In this document: piece after piece, positions 1-9,343 of the stretch
How positions within the stretch are numbered: position 1 is the first letter of the stretch
Layout of the letters: the number at the start of each line of letters is the position of its first letter
Origin: Candidatus Woesearchaeota archaeon
Lineage (GTDB): Archaea > Nanoarchaeota > Nanoarchaeia > Woesearchaeales > JAGVZT01
Length of the DNA: 18,098 bases
Assembly: GCA_017608295.1 (NCBI GenBank)
Contig: JAFCGF010000040.1
Span: 1 to 18,098, forward strand
Direction of reading: 5' to 3'
The notes under the pieces: generated by a model
Told to the model about the DNA's origin: nothing
The model's input: only the letters and a program-made list of their open reading frames with translations
The model's database searches: none
Translations under genes and position numbers: made by a program

Positions 1-72
1 TCAGAATCTTCGAAATCACGTTTCCATCAATTCATGTCCAGCTTACTGGAAATTATATCGCCGGTGTACTCA

Positions 73-525
73 CTACTCTAATATCAGACACTTCTTTGTT
101 TCCGCATAATCCCCAGCTTCAATTCTATAAAAATATACACCTGCCTCCACACCGGTCGCATTCCATTGGTAATTGTAGTTACCAGGATTTAATCTACCTG
201 ATACAAGCGTTACTACTTCCTCACTGAGAATGTTGAAGATTTTGAGTGTAACTTGACCGGTTTTATTTAGATCAAATTCGATAGTAGTCGTCTGGTTGAA
301 GGGATTCGGGTAGTTTTGCATTAAACAAAAATCTTTAGGAATATAGTTATCTCTATATCCAACAGGATTAACATATTTATAGTTTTTTAAAAAATTCCAA
401 ATTTCGACCCCTGCATTAATATCCAGATTTCTATTTCCCGCCCATAAATAATCAGCGGTTGCGCCAGGCCAGCTATGCCCTCCATTGATCACTTTGTAAA
501 AGATAAGGTAACAGGATAGTGTCAA
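73..525 (-). pseudogene. Esterase C-terminal part: catalytic His and T9SS sorting domain
   Basis: This is the downstream part of the same esterase in a shifted frame. It opens with FYKVINGGHSWPGA, the conserved catalytic-His block of the PHB-depolymerase/LpqC family, then a short linker and, at about residues 67-150, a T9SS type A sorting domain. That domain starts with the signature QNYPNPFN and runs through LKIFNILSEEV and GVYFYRIEAGDYAETKK to the final strand. The nominal start at 525 is a TTG inside the upstream frame, so this piece is unlikely to be translated alone. If the frame were restored, the product would be a cell-surface or released esterase exported by Sec and then T9SS. The split puts Ser and Asp in one frame and His plus the export signal in the other. 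Confidence 0.8.
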
Positions 526-1225
526 GTTGAACGCAACCGTTTAAATCAGCAAAATAATTAATGGTTTGATCTACTGAATAAATATACGTATTACCATTTA
601 TCGATATTAAAGAATCTGCTGTTCCATGAATATGAAGAACCGGCATTGTATGTAGCAAATTGCAATTGGCTGCAGTACCGGTTGAAATAGGCCCACTGAC
701 AGATGCGATGGCTGCAATACGATTACTTAACTGACAGGCAAGTTTGTATGACATGGTACCACCGGCGGAAAAACCGCAGGTATAAATCCTTTCATGATCG
801 ATGTTGGTGTAATGATTACTCAGGGTATCAATCAAAGCATTGATAAATCCAACATCATCGACATCGGGAGCTGGCCAATCAGGATTTTCTCCACTATTCC
901 AGCGCCTTTCGAACGCATTAGGGGTAACAAGAATAAATCCGGACGTGTCGGCCACCAAATGCATCTGTGTATAGTCCATTTCTATCTCAGCAGTCCAATC
1001 ATAACTATGTAAATAAATTACTAAGGGGAAATCAAATTTGTCAGCATAGTTATTTGGTAGGAACACCATATAATCTCTGTTGTGTCCCTCAAAGTTAAAG
1101 CTGCCTGGTATACTTTGAGCATATGAATCTTTTTGTGAAAAGAATAAAGCAATTAAGATCCACCCCAATAAGATCATCTCCCGCAATTTTATACACGACA
1201 AAAACCAATGAATAAAGTGTGGCAT
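473..1225 (-). pseudogene. Esterase of PHB-depolymerase/LpqC type, N-terminal part (frameshifted)
   Basis: This is the N-terminal 250 residues of a secreted alpha/beta-hydrolase esterase, of the family that acts on polyhydroxybutyrate, feruloyl or acetyl esters. Visible features are a signal peptide ending near residue 37 (hydrophobic MILLGWILIALFF), the nucleophile motif GFSAGG with Ser153, and the strand HIHGTAD carrying the likely acid Asp204. The start at 1225 is favoured by AAGGAAG just upstream; Met17 is an alternative that leaves a shorter signal peptide. The family needs a C-terminal GGH(S/T)WPG motif for the catalytic His. Here the frame runs off into YLLQSDQWRA and stops, while that motif appears at once in the overlapping +1 frame (see 73-525). 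I infer one gene broken by an indel, probably with a loss of some residues just before the His motif. A sequencing or assembly error is also possible. Confidence 0.8.
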
Positions 1226-1322
1226 AATTTCTTCCTTATTACTGTAGACTTAGTTACCCCGTTTTTTGAAATAGTTCTTTATATGTATAATCTATATTCT
1301 ACTGCCAATATCCACATTACCA

Positions 1323-1349
1323 TAAATATACAACATATTCTATTGTCAA
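1323..1349 (-). promoter_or_regulatory. Possible promoter of the esterase gene
   Basis: Read on the minus strand, TTGACA (1344-1349) is followed 13 nt later by TATATTTA (1323-1330), one base away from the Bacteroidota -7 consensus TAnnTTTG. The spacing is shorter than usual and the leader to the start at 1225 would be about 90 nt, so this is tentative. Confidence 0.25.
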
Positions 1350-1399
1350 GCAATTAGATAAAATAACCTTTAATCAAATGGTTTATAATTATTAGATCT

Positions 1400-1428
1400 A
1401 TTTAAGTCGGTTGCTGTCCCTACTTACT
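1400..1428 (+). repeat. 29-bp dispersed repeat, solo end of a MITE-like element
   Basis: This stretch is identical over 29 bases to 7536-7564, the right end of the palindromic element at 7355-7562. It includes the terminal GCTGTCCCTACTTA. Weaker similarity continues upstream (ATGGTTTAT against ATGGTTTTAT), but no left end or cloverleaf core is present, so this looks like a truncated copy. It lies in the divergent intergenic region between the esterase and the FISUMP gene, which otherwise shows no gene. Confidence 0.75.
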
Positions 1429-1514
1429 GAATGGATACTCTCTTTTTTTATTCCCTTGACTTTTAATCAGTTTTATCTTAATTTTATCTATTGATAAACA
1501 ACAACAACTGAATA

Positions 1515-4500
1515 ATGAGGAACACATTTACCCTATTCCTTATATCTCTTCTGTTTGCTAATTCTTACTGCCAGGAAACAAGTACTCTAACTGATCCACG
1601 TGATGGCCAGGTTTATAATATCGTCAAAATCGGGAATCAATGGTGGATGGCAGAGAACTTGAAAGCTACTCAGTATACCAATGGTGATCCTATTACCCTG
1701 GTAACGGAAACAATAGAGTGGAGTGACCTCACGACAAGTGCTTATTGTTACTACAATAACGATTCGGTGACATATGCTGAGACTTATGGAGCGTTGTATA
1801 ACTGGTATGCTGTAACCGACAATCGTAATGTTTGCCCTAATGGCTGGCATATGCCTACCGATGTTGAGTGGACAACATTAACTGATTATTTAGGAGGAAC
1901 TAGCATAGCGGGTGGAAAACTTAAAGAATCCGGCACAATCCACTGGGCAAGCCCCAACACAGGTGCAAACAACGAAAGCGGTTTTACAGCTCTTCCAGGT
2001 GGCTATCGCTACTATGATGGCTTATTCGATGATGTTGGTACTTACGGTTACTGGTGGACTTCTACAGAAGTAACATCGAATACTGCCTACGGGCGGATCC
2101 TGGGCTTCAGTATTTCAGGCGTAAATATATACACAACCCATAAGGTATTGGGCTTATCAGTTAAGTGTGTTGAGGATTATTATCCAATTTCACTTGATAT
2201 GACCTCGGTAAATACATCAACAATTAATGGAATGGATGGATCCATTGATCTGACAGTCGTTGGAGGGACAGGACCCTTCACCTATTCCTGGTCAAACACA
2301 GAAACAACAGAAGATATTTCCGGATTATCAGCGGGAATTTATACTGCTACTGTAACAGATGCTTTGGATAGTACAGCGATTGACAGTATCCGGATCTATG
2401 ACACCTTTATTGATGGAAGAGATGGTCAAGTCTATAAAGCTGTTACCATTGGAGATCAGGTTTGGATGGCTAAGAATCTGAATACGTTTACAGATAATTC
2501 ATCTTATTACAATAATGACAGTTCTGCATATGCAGATACATATGGAAGGTTATATAATTGGGCTTCAATTATGAATATTGACCAATCCTATAATACTACT
2601 TCATATACTGTTATATATCCACATCAAGGGCTGTGTCCGGATAACTGGTATGTACCTGGTGAAAGTGATTGGCAGACTTTAGTTGACAATTTTGGGGGTG
2701 ATGGCACTGCTGGCGGAAAACTAAAAGAAGCAGGAACAATTCACTGGAATGCCCCGAATGTAGGAGCAACAAATGCAAGCGGATTTAATGCTTTGCCTGC
2801 AGGTTACATGCATTCCGGGGGAGTTGATTTCTACAATCTAGGTAATGGAACAATGTTCTGGACCAGTACAGAAAGTTACAATGAGGGAGCATTTAACCGG
2901 GCATTAGGCAACGACATAGAGTCGGTTTATGGTCAAAGTGATAAAAAGCTATATAGCTTTTCACTCCGATGTATAAATTATTCTGGTATAGATACATTGA
3001 AAATAAGCCTTGAGGGATACAATGTATCATCTATTGGAGGTAATGATGGATCAATTGACCTTACTGTTATTGGTGGATTAGGGCCCTATTCTTTTAGCTG
3101 GTCTAATGGAACTACATCCGAAGATCTTTCTGGTATATCTGCTGGTATGTATATTGTAACTATAACTGACTCAATGGATAGTATTGGGGTTGACAGTATC
3201 CGAATCTATGATACATTTATTGATAATAGGGATGGACAGGTTTATAAAGCTGTTACTATTGGGAACCAAACATGGATGGCAGAAAACCTGAATGCCATTC
3301 GATATGACGATGGAACTTCACTGGTTGAAGGTAATGGAGTTGGTGACATATCCGGTGAATCTTCATCAAAATATTACTTCTACTATGATGACGATTCTTC
3401 AACTTATGCTGATTTGTACGGTGCACTGTATACTTGGGTCGCTGCAATGGATAGTCAAGCAAGTAGCGATAATAATCCAAGTGGTGTTAAGGGAGTGTGT
3501 CCTGATGGATGGCATTTGCCTAGTGATTCAGAATGGAAAGAAATGGAAATGTGTCTGGGCATGAATCAGACAGATGTTGAGAATAACGGTTACCGTGGAA
3601 CAGATGAAGGCGGTAAATTGAAAGAAATAGGCACAGCATATTGGAACAGCCCTAATCTAGGTGCCACAAACTTTAGCGGATTTTCAGCTTTACCTGGTGG
3701 TTACCGCTACCCGGATCATCACAGCAGTTTGGATTACAGAGCCCACTTTTGGTCTGCAACTGAATACAACAGCGACCAGGCCTTGTACCGGTCATTAGAT
3801 TATGAAGAATCAACAGTTTGGCGTTATAACTGGGCTAAGGAGAATGGGTTTTCTGTAAGATGCTTGAAAAATTCACCTCAATTAATTACCATTTATCCAT
3901 ACAATGAGACATTTGAATCAGGTTCAGGAGATTGGTATTCCAGAGGGACTAACTCCACATGGCAGTGCGGTAAACCTTCTGGACCAACTATAAATTCAGC
4001 TGCTTCAGATACAACTGCTTGGATTACAAACCTTTCGGGGAATTACAATTCAAACGAAATCTCTTTTGCTTATAGTCCAATCTTTGACTTTACCAGCCTG
4101 ACTGATCCTGCGGTTGAAATGAAAGTCTGGTGGGATATTGAAGGGACCTACGATGGATCCTGTTTTCAATATTCAGCAGACACAGGAAAAACCTGGATTA
4201 CTGTTCTTAAGAGCACGGATTACATATGGTATAACAGATCTGACCTTGTCACCCTATTTAATGGTGTTGGATCTATAAAAGGCTGGTCTGGTGACGGGAC
4301 CTTTGGAGAAGGAAGTAATGGATGGGTTACTGTCATGGCTCCTCTAACTGAGCTTTCTGGTGAACCTTATATCCAGTTTCGTTTTGCTTTCGCATCCAAT
4401 GTATCATATGAAAAGGACGGATTTGCCTTCGATGATGTCAAGATTTACAGTGATCCTGCAGCTGGAATAACATCATTAGACAACAATAACAACCTGAAGA

Positions 4501-4724
4501 TCTATCCCAATCCGTTTAATGATAAAACCATCATTGAATTCAAGAATCCTTCAAATGAACCGTTCAGACTAACCCTGACAGATCTATCCGGAAAAGTTGT
4601 TAGAATAGTTGATAATATCACTGATTCTATTTATGAACTGGATAGGGATGGTTTATCAAAAGGATTTTATTTCATCGAATTAAGAGGAGAAAACATTTAT
4701 CGAGGGAAGATTTTGATTGAATAA
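1515..4724 (+). CDS. T9SS-secreted surface protein with three FISUMP domains and two SprB repeats
   Basis: A 1069-residue secreted modular protein. After a signal peptide (about 1-20) it reads: FISUMP domain 27-219 ([48 protein letters not shown]); SprB-type repeat 226-294 ([26 protein letters not shown]); FISUMP 297-488; SprB 496-566; FISUMP 569-785; a jelly-roll/MAM-like region about 795-980 ([41 protein letters not shown]); and a T9SS type A sorting domain 994-1069 ([24 protein letters not shown]). FISUMP is the Fibrobacter major paralogous domain; its function is not established. SprB repeats occur in gliding adhesins. A role in adhesion or carbohydrate contact at the cell surface is inference. 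The SprB+FISUMP unit is duplicated in tandem. The caspase gene follows after 36 bp, probably co-transcribed. Confidence 0.93.
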   Translation: MRNTFTLFLISLLFANSYCQETSTLTDPRDGQVYNIVKIGNQWWMAENLKATQYTNGDPITLVTETIEWSDLTTSAYCYYNNDSVTYAETYGALYNWYAVTDNRNVCPNGWHMPTDVEWTTLTDYLGGTSIAGGKLKESGTIHWASPNTGANNESGFTALPGGYRYYDGLFDDVGTYGYWWTSTEVTSNTAYGRILGFSISGVNIYTTHKVLGLSVKCVEDYYPISLDMTSVNTSTINGMDGSIDLTVVGGTGPFTYSWSNTETTEDISGLSAGIYTATVTDALDSTAIDSIRIYDTFIDGRDGQVYKAVTIGDQVWMAKNLNTFTDNSSYYNNDSSAYADTYGRLYNWASIMNIDQSYNTTSYTVIYPHQGLCPDNWYVPGESDWQTLVDNFGGDGTAGGKLKEAGTIHWNAPNVGATNASGFNALPAGYMHSGGVDFYNLGNGTMFWTSTESYNEGAFNRALGNDIESVYGQSDKKLYSFSLRCINYSGIDTLKISLEGYNVSSIGGNDGSIDLTVIGGLGPYSFSWSNGTTSEDLSGISAGMYIVTITDSMDSIGVDSIRIYDTFIDNRDGQVYKAVTIGNQTWMAENLNAIRYDDGTSLVEGNGVGDISGESSSKYYFYYDDDSSTYADLYGALYTWVAAMDSQASSDNNPSGVKGVCPDGWHLPSDSEWKEMEMCLGMNQTDVENNGYRGTDEGGKLKEIGTAYWNSPNLGATNFSGFSALPGGYRYPDHHSSLDYRAHFWSATEYNSDQALYRSLDYEESTVWRYNWAKENGFSVRCLKNSPQLITIYPYNETFESGSGDWYSRGTNSTWQCGKPSGPTINSAASDTTAWITNLSGNYNSNEISFAYSPIFDFTSLTDPAVEMKVWWDIEGTYDGSCFQYSADTGKTWITVLKSTDYIWYNRSDLVTLFNGVGSIKGWSGDGTFGEGSNGWVTVMAPLTELSGEPYIQFRFAFASNVSYEKDGFAFDDVKIYSDPAAGITSLDNNNNLKIYPNPFNDKTIIEFKNPSNEPFRLTLTDLSGKVVRIVDNITDSIYELDRDGLSKGFYFIELRGENIYRGKILIE

Positions 4725-4760
4725 TAGTCAATCCTTTCCCCTGATTTCAAACCAACAACT

Positions 4761-6146
4761 ATGCAAAGAATATCAATCATTGCTTTACTATGCCTTGTTG
4801 CTATAACAGTTTATCCTCAAGAAAAACGCTTAGCCATAGTAATTGGCAATAGTGATTATCAATATGGTGGATCACTTGATAATCCTGTAAATGATGCAAG
4901 GTCAATGGAGGAGATACTCAAAGCTGTTGGATTTGATGTTATCAAATATGAGAACCTTGATCAGAAGATAATGCGACAGGCAATTGATAATTTTGGTACT
5001 CTCCTAAAGAACTATGATATAGGATTGTTCTTCTTTGCTGGTCATGGTATTCAGGCAAAAGGATTCAACTATTTAATACCTGTTGATGCTACACTTACAT
5101 CTGAAACCGATGTAGAATATAATTGTGTAAGGGCAGATAGAGTATTAGGGAAGATGGAAAGTGCCGAGAACCAAACAAATATAGTGATCCTTGATGCCTG
5201 TAGAAATAATCCGTTTGAACGTAGTTGGACCAGAGCCCCAACTGGAAAAGGATTAGCTTTTATGAATGCTCCAACAGGATCATTAATTGCATATGCAACA
5301 TCTCCCGGCAATACAGCCTCTGATGGTATGGGAGATAATGGACTTTATACATCTGCATTGCTCACCTATATTGTTGAACCCAATATTACTGTAATAGAAA
5401 TGTTTCAGAAAGTCAGGACTACTGTTAGAGAATATTCAGAAGGCAACCAAACACCTTGGGAATCCACATCACTAGAGGGAAATTTTTTCTTCAATGGAAG
5501 TGGAGAATCATTGGATGTAAGTATTGTTCAAAGTCAAATCAAGACAGGTAATAAAATTGAGACCTCAGTTGGAATCTCTGAAAAGCCATATAACATAAAT
5601 GATTCTGTGTTTTTCTTCGCTGGAAGAAATAGAATAATATTTGGTCGAATCGTTGGTATTCATGAAATCACAAGCTTACATCAAATAAGTTATGCTTCTG
5701 GAAATAAAAATAAGATTAGTTTAGTTGAACGAGAAAAAATACTGAGAACCGAAAATGAATATGAAGGATTTAAAATTAATGATCGGATCGCTTATGGGGT
5801 TCTGGATGCTCAAAAGTTTACTCTATATTATGGTCCGATCAATGCAATATTCCCAAGCATTGGACAAATTCAAACAACAACTGATAATGGGAGGAAAATT
5901 TTAGTTTCTTTTAATATGTCAATTGTTCTAGATAAAAACGTTCAATTAATTAAGAGCAGTTTACCTAAAGGGAAATGCTCAACTGGAGAGGAGGTATACT
6001 TTGTTAACAGTAAGGATTATAAATTACAGAAAGGAATTATTGTCAAAATTGGAGCAGTGAACATAGAAATTTCATATATGGATAAAGGAATAAATAATTA
6101 TTTAAAAGTTCAAAAACTTCGTGTCTTTAAGATTGCAGCGATTTGA
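4761..6146 (+). CDS. Exported caspase-family (C14) peptidase with three SH3-like repeats
   Basis: A 461-residue protein with a signal peptide (1-20, ending VYPQ) and a caspase p20-like domain (about 22-245). The fold motifs are all present: RLAIVIGNSDYQY, LDNPVNDARSM, the catalytic His95 in FFFAGHGIQ, and Cys147 in ILDACRNNPF. Bacterial members (orthocaspases/metacaspase-like) usually cleave after basic residues, but the specificity here cannot be read from sequence. Residues 277-461 match no family I recognise; they form three degenerate units of 50-60 residues (about 277-329, 337-398 and 404-457), each with a D/E-x-V/I-hydrophobic start, a G-x-I turn and a late I-x-Y or L-V strand, resembling SH3/Tudor-like barrels. 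It follows the FISUMP gene by 36 bp, so the two probably form an operon. No T9SS domain is present; a periplasmic location is likely. Confidence 0.9.
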   Translation: MQRISIIALLCLVAITVYPQEKRLAIVIGNSDYQYGGSLDNPVNDARSMEEILKAVGFDVIKYENLDQKIMRQAIDNFGTLLKNYDIGLFFFAGHGIQAKGFNYLIPVDATLTSETDVEYNCVRADRVLGKMESAENQTNIVILDACRNNPFERSWTRAPTGKGLAFMNAPTGSLIAYATSPGNTASDGMGDNGLYTSALLTYIVEPNITVIEMFQKVRTTVREYSEGNQTPWESTSLEGNFFFNGSGESLDVSIVQSQIKTGNKIETSVGISEKPYNINDSVFFFAGRNRIIFGRIVGIHEITSLHQISYASGNKNKISLVEREKILRTENEYEGFKINDRIAYGVLDAQKFTLYYGPINAIFPSIGQIQTTTDNGRKILVSFNMSIVLDKNVQLIKSSLPKGKCSTGEEVYFVNSKDYKLQKGIIVKIGAVNIEISYMDKGINNYLKVQKLRVFKIAAI

Positions 6147-6370
6147 ATTTTGACCTTCCCAACGAACTTTCTATTATTTATTAGCGATTCTTCTACTCAA
6201 ACCACAGGTTATAAGGTGTTCGGGTTACTCTCATCAGGTATGGTGCAATTCATTCCTCCCTGTCAAAAACTTAATAGATGAGCGTCCGTTGTGATGCTTT
6301 CTTTTCAAAATGCGATATTTTTTAGTAATTGACCAAATCTATTCCCTCGATATTTAGAATAAATTTTGGA

Positions 6371-6634
6371 TCACCCATTATCTATTATAGATGTAACAGT
6401 TTTACCACAATTATGGTCACCAAATTCTTTTAATACCTTCTCTTTTTTATCTTCATTTAAATCATATTCAGAGCACCAGCAAGCCTCAATCTTTTTACAG
6501 ACGGATTCCTTATGAATGTTATCAGAATTTGTTTCTTCTATTTCCTTGAAGTCTTTAGTTTTTTTAAGACCAAGAAATACACAATATAATGATGTAAGTA
6601 AGGCTAGGAAAATAACTAATACTAAGTAGCTCAT
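6371..6634 (-). CDS. Small single-pass membrane protein, unknown function
   Basis: An 87-residue protein with one N-terminal hydrophobic segment (residues 2-22, LVLVIFLALLTSLYCVFLGL) followed by KK and a charged cytoplasmic tail. The tail carries five cysteines, including CKKIEACWC at about 46-54. I do not recognise a family. It is a plausible gene because the membrane segment, positive-inside boundary and charged tail form a coherent protein, but no strong ribosome binding site precedes the ATG, which is normal in this phylum. It stands alone on the minus strand between two plus-strand genes. Confidence 0.55.
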   Translation of the reverse strand: MSYLVLVIFLALLTSLYCVFLGLKKTKDFKEIEETNSDNIHKESVCKKIEACWCSEYDLNEDKKEKVLKEFGDHNCGKTVTSIIDNG

Positions 6635-6871
6635 AGGTTATTCTATTAAAACTCAATCACCCCAAAATTATTGAACAGATTCATAGATTCAATACACCTC
6701 TTCTTTAAAATTAATGAGAATATTAGAATCAGAATATCTTTATATTTACGAAAGGTAGAATTAACTTAGTAAAAAATGTTTAATTAACAGGAAGAAAGAG
6801 TCTTAGTGGATGTCCTCTTTCTAGCATAATTTATATATTAATAATAATTATACAGACTAAACCAAATCAAA

Positions 6872-7297
6872 ATGAAAAGGACTATTTTAACACTAATTGT
6901 TGCACTATTTTCTATTGTAATGGTTGCACAACTTAACTCTGGAGACAAAGTTTTCGTTATTTTTAAAGAGACAAAGGGGGAAGTGAATAGTAATGATACT
7001 GCTGCTATAAAGGATCTTAGAAGTTATTTAGAAGATAAATCAACCCTTATAATAGTTGATTCAGCAGATGACGCCGATTTTACTTTTATCCTATCCGTTT
7101 ACCAGATTAATATGGGAAATAGGAAAGGGAAGGTGGATATCATAGATAGTAAATCCAAAAAGATGATTTTTGAATCAAAATGGGAAAAAGGAACTGGTAG
7201 TATTTCTTATCGCTGGAACCATTCCCTGCATGCAATGTCAAAAATATTTAGGAAGCAAATATTTAAAGAGTATCCTGCAATTGAGAAACAGGAATAA
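6872..7297 (+). CDS. Secreted protein of unknown function, 141 aa
   Basis: The protein begins with a clear Sec signal peptide (MKRTILTLIVALFSIVMVAQ, cleavage near residue 20). The mature part of about 120 residues alternates short beta-type strands (KVFVIFKE, STLIIVDSA, ADFTFILSVYQI, GKVDIIDSKSKKMIFESKW) with an acidic loop, and ends in a basic helix (HAMSKIFRKQIFKEY). The pattern recalls small periplasmic alpha/beta proteins, but I cannot name a family. An imperfect hairpin with 8-bp arms (6793-6800 and 6815-6822) sits about 50 bp upstream and might be in its leader. A weak terminator-like hairpin overlaps the stop codon. Confidence 0.7.
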   Translation: MKRTILTLIVALFSIVMVAQLNSGDKVFVIFKETKGEVNSNDTAAIKDLRSYLEDKSTLIIVDSADDADFTFILSVYQINMGNRKGKVDIIDSKSKKMIFESKWEKGTGSISYRWNHSLHAMSKIFRKQIFKEYPAIEKQE

Positions 7298-7320
7298 GAT
7301 ATCTGCATATATCTGTTTTT
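7297..7320 (+). terminator. Weak hairpin plus T-run after the 141-aa secreted protein gene
   Basis: AGATAT (7297-7302) pairs with ATATCT (7309-7314) across a 6-nt loop and is followed by GTTTTT. The stem is short and AT-rich, so termination would be inefficient. Confidence 0.35.
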
Positions 7321-7354
7321 CAGATTTCAGATTTATCTCCATAATGACTATATA

Positions 7355-7562
7355 TAAGTAGGGACAGCCCCCTGTTTTATTTCTACAAATATTCCATTCG
7401 GACTACCTTTGACAAATGTGTAGGGCGACTCATTCCAGGCGATTCCAAGTCGCCTGGTCGACTCGGTTGACCTGCCTACCGCAAAGGCAGAGTCGGCCTA
7501 CATGGTTTTATGAATATCGATTAATTATCAGGATTATTTAAGTCGGTTGCTGTCCCTACTTA
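7355..7562. mobile_element. MITE-like element with 14-bp inverted ends
   Basis: The ends are perfect inverted repeats, TAAGTAGGGACAGC at 7355-7368 and GCTGTCCCTACTTA at 7549-7562, about 208 bp apart. The interior has no credible ORF but contains a GC-rich set of nested hairpins (7419-7502). Its right end recurs exactly at 1400-1428. Short length, inverted ends, no coding capacity and a second partial copy fit a non-autonomous palindromic element (MITE- or REP-like). No transposase for it is in the window and no target duplication was identified. Together with its flanks this fills the gene-free stretch 7298-7719. Confidence 0.6.
7419..7502. repeat. GC-rich cloverleaf of nested hairpins inside the MITE-like element
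   Basis: An outer stem of 13 positions (7419-7431 with 7490-7502, 12 of 13 paired) encloses three adjacent hairpins: CCAGGCGA/TCGCCTGG (7435-7442, 7450-7457, perfect, 7-nt loop); TCGAC/GTTGA (7458-7462, 7466-7470, one G-U pair, 3-nt loop); and CTGCCT/AGGCAG (7472-7477, 7485-7490, 7-nt loop, sharing its last base with the outer stem). The result is a four-way junction that either strand could form. Confidence 0.65.
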
Positions 7563-7564
7563 CT
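7536..7564 (+). repeat. 29-bp dispersed repeat, copy 2 (right end of the MITE-like element)
   Basis: Identical to 1400-1428 over 29 bases, same orientation, about 6.1 kb apart. It contains the right inverted end of the element at 7355-7562. Confidence 0.8.
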
Positions 7565-7719
7565 TTAATTTGTTGCATGCATTGCACTTGCCTGGGGAAA
7601 TGAATGAAATGCAACGATACTATCTATTATCAAAGAGCAATTGACTCAAGTTATATTATATCGTAACTTGTATCTGATTAATAACCAAACAACTATTTCG
7701 AAAACTAAATCATAGAGTC

Positions 7720-9294
7720 ATGAAAACAAAAGCAACATGTATCATGTTGTGGGCTTTTCTATTGCTCACAGTTAATGTTTTCTCACAAGCACCACAAAAA
7801 TTCAATTATCAGGCAGTGGTCAGGGATGATGTGGGAAATATAGTAGAAGATCAAGCAGTAAGTATTAAAATCAGTATTCTTGAAGGTAGTGTTGGTGGTA
7901 CTGTTGTTTATAGTGAAACACATTCGCCAACTACCAGTTCACTTGGGTTGGTAACACTGGAGATCGGAGGTGGAACAACATCTGATGATTTTACAGCTAT
8001 TGATTGGGGAAGTAATACCTATTTCATGAAAGTGGAAATGGATGCCACAGGAGGAACAACCTACACTGAAATGGGAACAAGCCAGATATTGTCAGTTCCT
8101 TATGCATTACATGCAAAAACAGTAGAGACAATTAGCGAAACTGATCCGATATTTGGTTCATCAGTAGCAATTGGTATTACAGAAGTAGACACAAGTAATT
8201 GGAATAATGCTACTCAAACTATTAGTATTGCTACTAATAAAATATCTATTTCAAATGGTAATACTGTAACATTGCCTGATGGTTTAACCAATGTGCCAAT
8301 TTATACAAATATTGAAATTTTAGCACTAATGCCTGAAAATGGGCAAGCTATATATAACAGCACCGAGAAATTATATCAAATTTACAACGGTGGTTCTTGG
8401 TTCTCTTTTCCTGCTTCATGCTGGCCACAACCAACTACAGCTAATGCTGGCACTGATCAAACATTTACAGATGGTACAACTACTGCTACCCTTTCTTCCA
8501 ATATACCCGAAACTGACCATGGTACAGGTTCATGGACTATTATTAATGGTACAGGAGGTAGCTTTACAGATGATACGAATCCTACAACTTTGTTTACAGG
8601 AATACTTCATGAAGTATATACTTTACAATGGACAATATCAACAATTTGTGGCAATAGTGCTGATAATATTATAATTTCTTTTCACCAAGATGGACCAGGA
8701 AGTACATTAACTGATATTGATGGAAATAGTTATATGACAGTATGGATTAACAACCAATTGTGGATGGCAGAGAACCTTAAAACCACCAAATATAATGATG
8801 GTTCAGACATAGCTTTAGTAACCGACAATACTGAATGGAGCAATTTAACAACAGGAGCTTATTGTTGGTACAATAATGATGAAGCAACATATAAAAACAC
8901 TTACGGTGCATTATATAATTGGAACACTGTAACCACCGATAACCTATGCCCTACTGGCTGGCACGTGCCCACCGATGCTGATTGGACAATCTTAACTACA
9001 TATTTGGGGGGTGAAAGTGTTGCAGGTGGTAAACTAAAAGAAACCGGAACAACTCATTGGACAACTCCTAATCAAGGAGCAACCAATGAAACCGGTTTTA
9101 CTGCCCTGCCGGGTGGCGACCGTAACTTTCTTGAGGGATTCTATCACGTTGGTTCCAGCGGTATTTGGTGGTCATCTACAGAGAGTTCCATTACAGCTGC
9201 CTACACCCGGGTCATGTCCAACATTTTCAGCAATGTAGGGAGGAAAGAACACAATATGAAGCATGGTTTTTCAGTTCGTTGCTTAAAGGATTAG
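7720..9294 (+). CDS. Secreted FISUMP-domain protein with collar-like N-terminal domain
   Basis: A 524-residue secreted protein. Signal peptide 1-22 (ending NVFSQ); residues about 25-135 are the Bacteroidota N-terminal domain recognised by FNYQAVVRD, GLVTLEIGGG and SQILSVPYALHAK, common in long surface or tail-fibre-like proteins; 138-190 has the linker typical of these proteins (ISETDPIFGSSVA, WNNATQTISI); 235-322 is a PKD/Ig-like region (TANAGTDQTFTDG, GTGSWTIING); 330-523 is a FISUMP domain ([47 protein letters not shown]). The FISUMP domain closely resembles the first one of the protein at 1515-4724. Unlike that protein it has no T9SS sorting domain, so it may stay in the periplasm or reach the surface another way. 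It is followed by its own terminator. Function is unknown beyond probable extracytoplasmic binding. Confidence 0.9.
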   Translation: MKTKATCIMLWAFLLLTVNVFSQAPQKFNYQAVVRDDVGNIVEDQAVSIKISILEGSVGGTVVYSETHSPTTSSLGLVTLEIGGGTTSDDFTAIDWGSNTYFMKVEMDATGGTTYTEMGTSQILSVPYALHAKTVETISETDPIFGSSVAIGITEVDTSNWNNATQTISIATNKISISNGNTVTLPDGLTNVPIYTNIEILALMPENGQAIYNSTEKLYQIYNGGSWFSFPASCWPQPTTANAGTDQTFTDGTTTATLSSNIPETDHGTGSWTIINGTGGSFTDDTNPTTLFTGILHEVYTLQWTISTICGNSADNIIISFHQDGPGSTLTDIDGNSYMTVWINNQLWMAENLKTTKYNDGSDIALVTDNTEWSNLTTGAYCWYNNDEATYKNTYGALYNWNTVTTDNLCPTGWHVPTDADWTILTTYLGGESVAGGKLKETGTTHWTTPNQGATNETGFTALPGGDRNFLEGFYHVGSSGIWWSSTESSITAAYTRVMSNIFSNVGRKEHNMKHGFSVRCLKD

Positions 9295-9343
9295 TTTATT
9301 CTATTATTTATTGCTTGGTTATTTCTATCATAAAACTTAAAAG

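Noticed and set aside
7419..7502. tRNA gene suggested by the cloverleaf shape
   Set aside because: The arms lack the conserved D- and T-loop bases, the acceptor-arm length and an anticodon loop; it sits inside inverted ends and fits a palindromic element better.
7647..7670. CAAGTTA/TAACTTG inverted repeat upstream of the second FISUMP gene as an operator
   Set aside because: Seven-base arms in AT-rich DNA are expected by chance and no regulator gene is nearby.
8339..8674. 111-residue ORF inside the second FISUMP gene
   Set aside because: Alternate-frame shadow of a well-supported gene on the same strand.
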